Assembly: GCA_910589415.1 (NCBI GenBank)
Contig: OU342630.1
Span: forward strand, 1,240,001 to 1,304,000
From: Malachius bipustulatus
Lineage: Eukaryota; Arthropoda; Insecta; Coleoptera; Melyridae
Length of the DNA: 64,000 nt
Reading direction: 5' to 3'
The notes below the pieces were generated by a model. The model was not told the origin of the DNA, did no database searches, and saw only the letters and a list, made by a program, of their open reading frames with translations. Below are positions 55,440 through 64,000 of the stretch, piece after piece (within the stretch, counting starts at the first letter, position 1; each line of letters opens with the position of its first letter). Made by a program: the position numbers and the translations under genes.

Positions 55440-56240
55440 AAAGTTTGAGGATGGATCAATTTTTCCAAGCAGTATTATACGCAGCAGAAAGATCTATAAA
55501 TACTGGTCCAATTTTCAGTTTTTGTAGGACCACATTCAAAATGTATTGTTTGAAGCTAACTTTATCACAGCAGTCCATGTTTGGTCTAAATCCACCTTGT
55601 GCGATTGGAATATGTTCTTCAATTACTGGTGAAGTACGCATATAGAGTTATTTTTCCAAAATCTTGTAGGTGACACTTAGCAAAGAGATATGTCTATAAC
55701 TGGAAGCGTTATCTTCAAGGTTTTAAGATTGCTATTATTTTCGCTTTTTTAAAATCAGCTTTCCTGCAATGAGAATGTATGTAATAAAATATGTAATAAC
55801 CAATTCAATGAAACACTCCCCAATTTTCTCAAGAAATCTGGACAAACACCATAAAAACTGGCAGCTTGGCTTTTTCTTTAAAGACTTCATGGTCGTCTTT
55901 AGTTCATCCAAAGTAAAAACCTGAGAAATTGTACTAGAAGTTCCTTGCGTTTTTCCTTTGCTTCTGAAGTTGGAGTTTCATCTCTTTAATTTCTGTCTTG
56001 GATATTGAAACAGAACTTGAAGTATTTACAATTCTTGATGCAACTGCATTTGGTGAAATTTTGAGAGAGTGTTTCTTTAGTCTGTTGCTGCTATCTCCCA
56101 GTTTATTAAGTAAATTTCAACTTTCGAGTAGAAGTAATAACTTCAACTCGAATAGGCAAAATTAATTTTTTCAATCATGGTTCCATTTGTATTTCCTGCA
56201 GCTTCGTTTTGTCCAATTAAAATTTCGTTAGCGTTATTTC
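55440..56240 (-). pseudogene. Decayed jockey-like LINE RT related to the 8590 ORF
   Basis: On the minus strand the pieces line up in order with the intact LINE: IEKINFAYSS, SPNAVASRIVNTSSS, DELKTTMKSLKKK, KKAKIIAILKP, SYRHISLLSVTYKILEK, then GGFRPNMDCCDKVSF and VFIDLSAAYNTAWKN (55640-55460). Stops and frame shifts occur throughout and the catalytic box is missing. Confidence 0.75.
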
Positions 56241-56242
56241 AA

Positions 56243-56392
56243 GTGGGATCTTTCTGATATTTTTCTTATAGGTGCCTTTTTTTCAGTATCAAGAAATTTA
56301 ATGTCATTGAAATTCATGTGGTATCCCGGGTCATGAACATGTCTAGCTAGCGCACATCTCTCAGGTCTCAGCCTAGCATCGTTACCTACTTG
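56243..56392 (-). pseudogene. Penelope GIY-YIG domain relic
   Basis: The minus strand reads DARLRPERCALARHVHDPGY and DIKFLDTEKKAPIRKISE. This parallels the GIY-YIG part at 4010-4140 (KLRPNRCALAKHISHDGH). It is a different, older Penelope family lodged between two LINE relics. Confidence 0.72.
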
Positions 56393-56469
56393 TTGATCTT
56401 TCGACCAACAAGGGATGTATAGTCAACTTTTTAGGAGACCTTAATAGCTGTTTTAAATTAATTATATTG

Positions 56470-56745
56470 TTGAAATATGATGTTGAATGTGCTGCTACCG
56501 CTGTTTTCGGATTTCGTATTGGCGGTCGCTGATTATATTAGCTGCTTCTCAGTACTGAAGGTGTTGGTTAATAGATTTTTCCATAATCTTGAATATTACT
56601 GAAAGTCATGCCACAGGTCAATAGTTATTTGGTATGGTCTTTTTGCCTATCTTGTGAATAAGCTGGACTTGTGCGCATTTCCAGCAAGAGGAAATACCTA
56701 TTCCCTTTTTATGAGACATCTTGAAAAGTCGACAGAAAACAGGTG
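56470..56745 (-). pseudogene. Second LINE RT relic
   Basis: The minus strand reads ISSCWKCAQVQLIHKIGKK, a PNNY..PVA..LSVIFKIMEK stretch and ISDRQYEIRK, which match the start of the RT domain of RTE/R1-like LINEs. Too short and too broken to classify. Confidence 0.6.
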
Positions 56746-56752
56746 AAAAGTC

Positions 56753-57475
56753 AGGTCATTTCATCTTCAGATGAAATAGAATCTGAATCATGATCGTTGG
56801 GTGAAATAATAATTGATTCGATTTCGAATAAATCATCAACAATACCATCTAATTTGCCCATTTTTTCTTCTTCTTTGATAATATGTTCAATGCAGTGTCT
56901 CCAGTGAGTAGGACTAACGTTTGCAAGTGCTTCTATGAACAGTTGCTTGGCATCTTGTAATTTAAAAGTTTTGTTTGTTGCTGCTACCTCACCCTTCACT
57001 TGAGCCCAAATCAGCTCTATTGGATTTAACTCACAGTGGTAAGGTAAGAAGTGGTAAGGTGGTAGTCTTAAAACAGTTTTATTGCAACTTCTTGCCAATT
57101 CGTCCGTTACATATAAATTATGTTGGTCCTTATGCTGACGAATCAAATGTAATAATTCAGAACGAACCATATCTGCATCGAATTTAATTTTTTTTGATCG
57201 AAGCCATTCCTGCATATCAACTTTCTTTGACGAAGATGTTGGGATTTTTCTATTTTTCGACTATGATATGACGCATTGTCCATAACAATAATGGCATTAT
57301 CCGGCAATTTATTTAAAAGTCTTGAAAACCATTCCTCAAATACATTAGAATTCATTTCCTCGTGGTAGTCTCCGCTTTTTTTCCCTTAAAAAATCAACAG
57401 TGCATCTTCCACAAAACCAGATTCACATCCTACATGTAATATTATAAGTCTTCTCCCCTTTCCTGTAGGATTTTT
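56753..57475 (-). pseudogene. DDE_3-type transposase relic
   Basis: 57475-57143 has CESGFVEDALLIF, GDYHEEMNSNVFEEWF and the catalytic Asp in IIVMDNASYHSRK. After a frameshift near 57210 the 154-codon frame 57215-56753 has DMQEWLRSKKIKF, then LRLPPYHFLPYHCELNPIEL with the catalytic Glu, and an acidic tail. The first catalytic Asp lies outside the recognisable part. The family is the IS630/Tc1-like DDE_3 group widespread in insects. It is inactive. Confidence 0.78.
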
Positions 57476-57783
57476 CAATCCTGTGGATTAGTCTGTAGTG
57501 TTGAGTGTTGCATAAATTCAATTTCCTATACAAATTTTGCTGGGTGTAATTTTGCCTATGAATTCACCAATGAGAAGCGACTTTTTTTGGCGGTTTATTT
57601 AAATTTACTCCTCCTAGTTATTAAATAAGGTATAGTTGAAATATATGTAAATCTGTGTTTAGGTTAACCACAGATATTTGAGTGGTTAAACTATTTGACC
57701 ATGTTCAAAGTGACAGTTTGATAATGTCAGAATTTTATTAATTTGTCAATTTAAATCAAAATAAAACCAAAATAACGATTATA

Positions 57784-58638
57784 CAGGGTGTCTGCTTAAG
57801 GCTGGCCACCGGCTATATCTCGGAAACTAATGGGCCTAGAACCTCAAAATAAAAAATTTCCAGACATAAGTGATGGCGATAAATTCAATGAAAATATTTT
57901 CAAGATGGCCGCACTTCCGGAAATACCGGAAGTTGACACCTACTTCGTTATTTTAACGGGAACACCCTGTAAAATATTATATTTTTTAAATGCCTGCAGA
58001 AATCAAATACAGGTGGTTTGCACCATTGGAATTTAGATTGAGCGGTTTAGGAGTTATAAACAAGTGATAATCGTCATTTTTCAAATTCAAGGCCCTGTAC
58101 AACGGAAACGGCTCAAGATATCTAAAAACGGTTTACATGTCCCTATCTTAACTTTTCACATAGTATCCTACTATGTGGTTTAAATTTAAATACAGGGTGA
58201 TGAAAAATCGGATAATTTTCATCACCCTGTATTAAAATTTCCTCCACATAGTGGGATGAAACATTAAAAGTTACGATAGGGACATGTAAACCGTTTTTAG
58301 ATATCTTGAGTCATTCTAGTTGTAGACTGCTTTAAAGTTGAAAATTTTCGATTTTTACTTGTTTATAACTCATAAATCGCTCAATCTAAATTCCAATGGT
58401 GAAAACCACCTGTATTCGATTTCTTCAGACATTTAAAAAATGTAATAATTTACATGGTGTTTCCGTTAAAATAACGAAGTAGGTGTCAACTTCCGGTATT
58501 TCCGGAAGTGTGGCCATCTTGAAAATATTTTCATTGAATTTCTCGTGATCACTTATGTCTGGAAATTTTTTATTTTGAGGTTATAGGCCCATTAGTTTCC
58601 GAGATATGGCCGGTGGCCAACCTTAGCAAGACACCCTG
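57784..58638. mobile_element. Palindromic MITE, family F2 (855 bp)
   Basis: Termini CAGGGTGTCTGCTTAAGG and an imperfect reverse complement, TA on both sides. The arms pair over almost the whole length. The centre is a 43-base hairpin (58191-58233) that itself reads TACAGGGTGATGAAAA. The inner part (AGTTATAAACAAGTGA..AATCGTCATTTTTCAA) is homologous to F1, so F2 is a divergent relative. Confidence 0.87.
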
Positions 58639-58843
58639 TAGAAGTATTTATTTATTGATATGATTACCATGTTTTATAATTAAAAGTAGGTATTAAGTTT
58701 GAAAAGTAGGTATATTGCATCAATAAAGTATAAAGAATGTAAAATTTATCATCACCATCATCTGTCATCCAGTCTGTCTCACTTTTCCCACCCAAACGCA
58801 AGCAGTCGAATGACCACGAGTTTATCAAGAAATATTTTAGTTA

Positions 58844-59843
58844 GGGCCGCGGTGACAAAAATGCCTTGCAACTCCCAAACGGATGAAAAGCACGGTTTTG
58901 TATAGTTCGAGTGTCGTTCTCGAAATCCGTGTTGTCGAGTAGGGGTCTGGCGTTCGGCGTTGGGCGGCTATAGTATTTTTTCCGAATTTTGCCCAGCGGT
59001 TCCAAAAATTATTTCCCAAACGGGTGAAAATTACTGGAGGGCATCTACGCAAACCCCCAATTACCGGAAAAATATTTTCATCCGATTTGATATTTGCAAA
59101 GAGCTCTTCCAGAAGCTCTAAAAAAAATGGAAAAAAAGGGGGGGGGGGAAATTTCCTCATTTGAACTTGAAATTTGGCAGGGAGATATAGTTCGTGTCTG
59201 AGAATATGTAAAATTTTTTTTTTTGCTCAGTGTATCGCGATGGCTTTGTAACAATTTTCCAAAATTTAAATGGGCCAAATTTGATAAAGTCCAAAAGGAT
59301 GAAAATTTGCCCACAGGTTCTTTGATACCTACAGAACATCGAAAAATTATTTTCATCCAAATTTGTTGCGGTCAAGTCCAGATCATCCATAATAATGCTC
59401 CGATATATTCATTAATACGGGAAACTGCAGGATCTGAAAGCATAATTTTGCCAGGCGCATTTTGGATGAAATTTTTTTTTTCTAATAACATAAATAATAA
59501 CCATTCATATCAGTCCGGTTGCATGCATGCGGCTGATAATTTTTTTTCATTTCGGAGTCTGGGTCAATTTAATTGTACTGCAGGCTACGGCAAGGATCAA
59601 ATCGGATGAAAATATTTTTCCGGTAATTGGGGGTTTGCGTAGATGCCCTCCAGTAATTTTCATCCGTTTGGGAAATAATTTTTGGAACCGCTGGGCAAAA
59701 TTCGGAAAAAATACTATAGCCGCCTAACGCCGAACGCCAGACCCCTACTCGACAACACGGATTTCGAGAACGACACTCGAACTATACAAAACCGTGCTTT
59801 TCATCCGTTTGGGAGTTGCAAGGCATTTTTGTCACCGCGGCCC
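58844..59843. mobile_element. Palindromic MITE, family P (1000 bp)
   Basis: Termini GGGCCGCGGTGACAAAAATG and its reverse complement, TA on both sides (58842-58843, 59844-59845), near-identical arms of about 252 bp. The motif GGATGAAAAT or its reverse occurs about nine times over arms and centre. A G run lies at 59141-59150. No coding capacity. Confidence 0.85.
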
Positions 59844-60473
59844 TAATTATTTGGGGATATCGCTATCGATCGTTTTGAACTTGAAAAAACAAAGTAATGA
59901 GTATGTAATAGGTACCTACCTTCAATAATTCTTCCTGTAAATAAACTTTTACCTTTAAAATGACGTTTCTTTCATCATTATTAAAATAATTTCGCCTTTT
60001 TATAGAACCTAACCTACCAAAAAAGACGATTCTTTTCTCGAATTTACTTCCTATTAAGGTTTCTTATAAATAACTTTTACTTTTATTGTAGGTAGGTACG
60101 TAGGTAGGTTTGGTATGACTTATACCTATTAGGTATGTAGATTAATAAAAATTAACTATTATAACATTTTACACGGAACACGGTAGATAAGACGTAAAAA
60201 TTGGGAAAGTTGATTTTGATTCTCCGACTCCGCCGAAACGCCATGCGTATTGCCCGTCGAGCGCCGAACGGTGCCGTCGAGTAGTGCCGACAATGCCGAT
60301 TGGTCGAGAAAACTAAACTCTGCAATGTTGCCAACTCGCGTGTCGCTTTAATCTCAGGTTACCTAACCGCTGATTTTAGATCTTTTGAACAACGCAACTG
60401 AAAGTTAACTACATTCAAATTTTAACTATAGCTAACTAATCACAGATTAACTTTTCGTACGAACAACCGGCCC

Positions 60474-60740
60474 TTAAAGGTGTAATTAACAAAAGAGCAA
60501 TTAGAAAAGTTAAGTGAAGATCCAGACGTGTTAGTTTCTATAACTGATAAAGATGTATTTCCACTACGCATGCTGTTAATAATTTGATTATGATGTTCTT
60601 CGTCAATATTCAAGTAGAGTTTTATTGAGTGGGCCTTGTTGTGACCCGTAATTTTTATAAGCTTCCCTTGGCATTCAAGCCAATCGCTTCGGCAGACGAT
60701 TTTGGCCAATTTTGAATCGTATTTCTTCCAGTGGGCATAT
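60474..60740 (-). pseudogene. Unrecognised open frame cut by the TTA element
   Basis: The minus-strand frame reads YDSKLAKIVCRSDWLECQGK, then KAHSIKLYLNIDEEHHNQI and ends in a Ser/Asn-rich stretch at the element border (60474). I recognise no domain. It could be part of a host exon or of another TE interrupted by the insertion. The flank beyond the left end (54917) does not continue it in an obvious way. Confidence 0.3.
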
Positions 60741-61560
60741 TATCATACCAGTGATCATTTTTGGACTTCCAGTGACGATTTATTCTTAGGAATAATCTGT
60801 TTATTTTAATATTTGGGTCCCTTTTTTACATCAATTTTTAAAATAATCTGACAGGACAAACGTTGCTGTCGTCGTTTTCTATAAAAAAAATTGGCTTTCA
60901 TTACACATTTTTGGGCCTTAGCAAGTCTTACTGAATACAGGGTTATATTCAATTCGATTTGCTACAAAACCATCGTTGTTTGATTCGATACAAAAAAGTC
61001 AGTCAAGCAAGCAGAAGCTTCCTCACCTCGCGCCAAGCTATTTCTACCACGGCTATATACGAGTACACCGTTCACATATTAAAAACGCACTAGGTGGCCA
61101 TGAACTTTTGTTTTTAGGTTTACAAAAATGAAAACTCCCTAGATCTCGATTGACAATATCAGCTGATAGAGATATTAAAGGTTAAGTAAACACTGACATT
61201 GTCAAATCACTCAAATTGTCTCAGCTGATTAACAGCCTTGTTGTCTAATTGAAGTTTTAGTACTAGGATATCTATCTAGGATGATTTTTTACTCTGATCA
61301 ATTTTTCTCAAACTGACAAATAAAATTATTAAATTTTTGACATTTAAAATTTCAAAAGAGCAAAATGACGAAAATAATATCTTTAAGATGAATAAATCCG
61401 CATTAAGAAAACATATCAATGATTAAGATCCAGAAAGTCCAATCTTGAGCAAACATTTAAGTCATTCTGAAGGTGAAATATATTTGGAAGTAAGTATTGA
61501 GTATGTGTATCTGTATCTGCTAAATTGCTGGTAATGCTGTCTCTTATAGTAGTCAGACCG
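60741..61560. other. Unassigned stretch
   Basis: AT-rich, with no credible ORF, terminus or repeat shared within the window. Confidence 0.4.
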
Positions 61561-61561
61561 T

Positions 61562-61692
61562 GGCATTAGCAAGTAACAATAACAATAACAATAACAACAT
61601 CATTTATTTCAAACTGCCAAAATACATTATAATAATTGGGTTGAAACAAGTCAAAAATTACACCCCTCAGATCAACAGAGCACACAACACAC
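61562..61692 (-). repeat. LINE 3' end with (TTATTG)n tail
   Basis: The minus strand after the ORF contains AATAAA (near 61603) and then about four repeats of TTATTG ending at about 61572. Such microsatellite tails are used by some LINE clades instead of poly(A). Confidence 0.7.
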
Positions 61693-64000
61693 TCAAAAGT
61701 CTGATATATTATATGGTTCTAACTCTACAAGAAAATTAAACAACTTCCTCTTAAACAATTTGAAATTCTCTATTTCTTTTAAATACTTCGGCAGTTTATT
61801 GAAAAATTTTATAGCTGTATAAAAAGGTCCTCTCTCTGACATCGTCAGTCTATGAATTGGGTAAGTGTATCTGCAGTTTCTCATTGGATAATCATGATTT
61901 GGTAGATTTGACTCAAATTTGGTTCTGTGTTTGAAGTGAAACATTATACTTTCAAATATATAGACCCCTATTATAGTTAACAATCTATTCGATTTGAACA
62001 TTTGTCTGCAACTTTCTCTGAAAGGCAGTTTATACATGGTTCTTAGTATTTGTTTTTGTATCACAAACAACCTATCTATGCTACTAGATCCACCCCAAAA
62101 TATAATACCATATCTAATTCTAGATATGAAACATCCAAAATAAACAGTCTTTAAAACCTGAAGATCAACGTATCCACTTAATACCATAATGCTGTATGAA
62201 ATGCCATTCAGTTTTTTACTTAACTGATTTATATACTCGTCCCATTTCAAAGTACTTTCTATAACTAAACCTAAGCATTTAATACTCTTTTTTATCAAGA
62301 TCTTACTTCCATTTATAGTAATAAACTCCGGTCTGTGTATCTGAGATCTATTCGTACTGAAAACTATAATTTGAGACTTTTCTTCATTAAGTGACAATTT
62401 GTTTTCCGAAAGCCAGAGCTTAACCACAGACATGACATTTGCTGTCTCTGCAACTAATGTTTCCAAGTCTTGACTACTCACCAAAATTGATGTGTCATCG
62501 GCATAGTTTACAATTTTATGAGGAGAGTTCTGTAATAGTTCCAACAAATCATTTATATAAATATTAAACAGAATCGGTCCTAGAATACTTCCCTGTGGAA
62601 CACCTAAACGAACCATTTGATGATTAGACTTATATATTTTTCTTCCATTTGTTAATTTAACATATTGTGACCTTTGGTTTAAATATGATTTTATTAAATC
62701 TAAGGCAACACCTCGTACACCATATTTTTCTAACTTAGAGAACAGTATATTATGATTTACACAATCATACGCCTTAGTCAAGTCTAAGAATATCCCACAG
62801 GGGATGCACCTCTTCTCTATAAGTTCTAACACATTATTCAAATAATCAAACAAAGCGGTTTCAACACCCCTACCTTTTATAAATCCATGCTGATTAATAT
62901 TAAACAACTTATGAGTGTTAAAAAAATCCAAAAGGCGTGTGTAAATAACCCTTTCAAATATTTTCGAAAAAACAGGAAGCAAGCTTATCGGTCTGTAGTT
63001 CTTTAACTCATTGACATTACCGCCTTTATAAAGAGCTATAACCTCTGCAACTTTTAAAACATCCGGGAAAATTCCAAACTTTAATGCGTTATTAATTATG
63101 AACACCAATGGACTCACTATTGATTCTATGCATCTTTTTACTAAGAAAGTAGGGATGCCATCATTACCCGCGCTGGTTTTATTTTTGAACGTTCCCACCA
63201 TTTTAAAAATTTCATTTTCTGTAACAGGATGTAAAAATATTGAGTGTTCATTAGAACTAACTTTACAGTTTAATGACGTTTTAGAAAACTTTTCAGTAAT
63301 TTTCTGTGGAGTATCAACAAAATAACTATTGAAATCATTTGCCAATAAATTAGAATCACCCTGTAAATCAATAACACTCCGCCTTTCTTTTCTGATATTA
63401 CCAACTATTTCACCAACCATTCTCCATGTAGTTTTTTGGATATTATCAGTATTGTTTATTTTCTCTGTCATATATTTTCGTTTATTATTTATTAACAATT
63501 TACTATATTTTAATTTTAAGAAATTATAATACTGAGAGTATCTTTTATCATACCTAGCGATAGTTGACACAGTGCTCAATTGCTGCTTAATTTCGTTGAT
63601 CTCTACCGAGCTAATATCCTGCAGTTTATTGTTATCAGTTACTAACTTTTTATGTTCTGGAAAAATTTCGTTAAAATTATTTATAATTATTTTTAAAAAT
63701 TCATTATATTGTTTATTTACATCACCTTCTTCAACACTATATACAGATTCCCAATCAGTGTTACCCAATTTGAAACTAAATTTCTCAATTGAACTTTCAT
63801 TAAAATGCCGAAAATTAACAACTTCCCTAGGAACATAATAATTCAGAGAGAGTTTAATTTTTTGTCCAAAATGATCTGAAATAGAATAATCAATTACTTC
63901 ACATTCATATTTCACCTTGACGTTTGTCAGTATATTGTCAACACACGATTTTGAAGTGGGAGTAATTCTTGTATAATCCTTGATCGTAACAGTAGTGTCA
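61693..64000 (-). CDS. LINE endonuclease-RT ORF, partial at the window edge
   Basis: Open from the window edge to the stop at 61693, with no internal stop (at least 768 codons). The start begins in the endonuclease end (TSKSCVDNILTN, ISDHFGQKIKL). The RT then shows LPVFSKIFERVIYTRLLDFF, QHGFIKGRGVETALFDYL, FLDLTKAYDCVNHNIL, LGVPQGSILGPILFNIYIND and the catalytic NYADDTSILV near 62500. The tail includes SRIRYGIIFWGGSSS. The plan is of the jockey/CR1 side of LINEs. The enzyme primes cDNA synthesis on nicked DNA. The frame is well preserved, so the copy may be young. The N-terminus and any ORF1 lie outside the window. Confidence 0.9.
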   Translation of the reverse strand, partial: DTTVTIKDYTRITPTSKSCVDNILTNVKVKYECEVIDYSISDHFGQKIKLSLNYYVPREVVNFRHFNESSIEKFSFKLGNTDWESVYSVEEGDVNKQYNEFLKIIINNFNEIFPEHKKLVTDNNKLQDISSVEINEIKQQLSTVSTIARYDKRYSQYYNFLKLKYSKLLINNKRKYMTEKINNTDNIQKTTWRMVGEIVGNIRKERRSVIDLQGDSNLLANDFNSYFVDTPQKITEKFSKTSLNCKVSSNEHSIFLHPVTENEIFKMVGTFKNKTSAGNDGIPTFLVKRCIESIVSPLVFIINNALKFGIFPDVLKVAEVIALYKGGNVNELKNYRPISLLPVFSKIFERVIYTRLLDFFNTHKLFNINQHGFIKGRGVETALFDYLNNVLELIEKRCIPCGIFLDLTKAYDCVNHNILFSKLEKYGVRGVALDLIKSYLNQRSQYVKLTNGRKIYKSNHQMVRLGVPQGSILGPILFNIYINDLLELLQNSPHKIVNYADDTSILVSSQDLETLVAETANVMSVVKLWLSENKLSLNEEKSQIIVFSTNRSQIHRPEFITINGSKILIKKSIKCLGLVIESTLKWDEYINQLSKKLNGISYSIMVLSGYVDLQVLKTVYFGCFISRIRYGIIFWGGSSSIDRLFVIQKQILRTMYKLPFRESCRQMFKSNRLLTIIGVYIFESIMFHFKHRTKFESNLPNHDYPMRNCRYTYPIHRLTMSERGPFYTAIKFFNKLPKYLKEIENFKLFKRKLFNFLVELEPYNISDF

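Larger units (their letters stand above)
54919..60473. mobile_element. 5.55-kb element with GGGCCGGTTGTTCGTAC ends and TTA duplication
   Basis: The left end GGGCCGGTTGTTCGTAC (54919) and its reverse complement at 60457-60473 are flanked by TTA (54916-54918, 60474-60476). Subterminal sequence repeats GTTGTTCAAA, AGTTAA and AATCTGTGATTA. The TTA duplication suggests a PIF/Harbinger type, yet the only transposase inside is of DDE_3 type. The element has collected LINE and Penelope relics and two palindromic MITEs. An internal inverted repeat (TATACCTTATTTAATAACTA at 55107 and its reverse at about 57612) may mark an older, smaller unit. Confidence 0.72.

Overview
The window looks like insect nuclear DNA, or at least arthropod DNA: AT-rich, with no operons and no recognisable single-copy host gene. 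Essentially every stretch that can be identified is a transposable element (TE), and many sit inside one another. The TE mix (BEL/Pao and Ty3/gypsy LTR elements, Penelope with a GIY-YIG domain, jockey- and CR1-like LINEs, pogo/mariner-type DNA elements, tRNA-derived SINEs) points to an insect. I cannot name the order or species from sequence alone. Family names are my own reading of motifs; no database was searched.

Layout. 0.1-12.7 kb: a Penelope-like element (coding part 1.8-4.25 kb) lies between two inverted arms that each carry a hammerhead-ribozyme motif. The right arm is split by a 637-bp palindromic MITE and by a pogo-like DNA transposon. Copies of a palindromic MITE (family F1) flank it, and the second copy is split by a LINE whose 1026-aa ORF is intact (8.6-11.7 kb). 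12.8-20.8 kb: MITE pieces, a SINE-like tRNA relic, then a broken BEL/Pao element (BEL-1) split by a mosaic palindrome that carries a third ribozyme. 20.8-25.6 kb: a gypsy LTR fragment, a Penelope terminal fragment with a fourth ribozyme, palindromic MITEs, a hAT-type MITE inside a hairpin, and a LINE relic.

25.8-40.1 kb is a three-level nest. An old minus-strand gypsy element (G2, itself hit by two SINEs) is split by a plus-strand gypsy element (G1, 29255-38733, TSD ATAT). The 3' LTR of G1 is split by a nearly complete BEL/Pao element (BEL-2, 31397-38404, LTRs of 548 bp, TSD GACAC). 40.1-49.7 kb holds a half MITE, a 2.16-kb element with about 515-bp inverted repeats and a mariner/IS630-type transposase relic, a CR1-like LINE fragment, and two tandem arrays of a 20-bp near-palindromic unit. 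50.3-51.4 kb is a terminal-inverted-repeat element packed with a TGGACATCC-type motif. 52.0-54.8 kb is a mosaic of gypsy, LINE and MITE fragments. 54.9-60.5 kb is a 5.55-kb element with TTA target duplications, filled with transposase, LINE and Penelope relics and two palindromic MITEs. 61.6-64.0 kb is the 3' part of another LINE, open to the window edge.

The most interesting signals are: (i) four copies of a dimer-type hammerhead motif on Penelope termini; (ii) at least seven structurally different palindromic MITE families that share a TA-CAGGGTG terminus, together with a candidate transposase source at 41.2-43.3 kb with the same ends; (iii) strong strand-specific enrichment of CGCA in BEL-2; and (iv) 20-bp palindromic arrays that switch orientation part way along.
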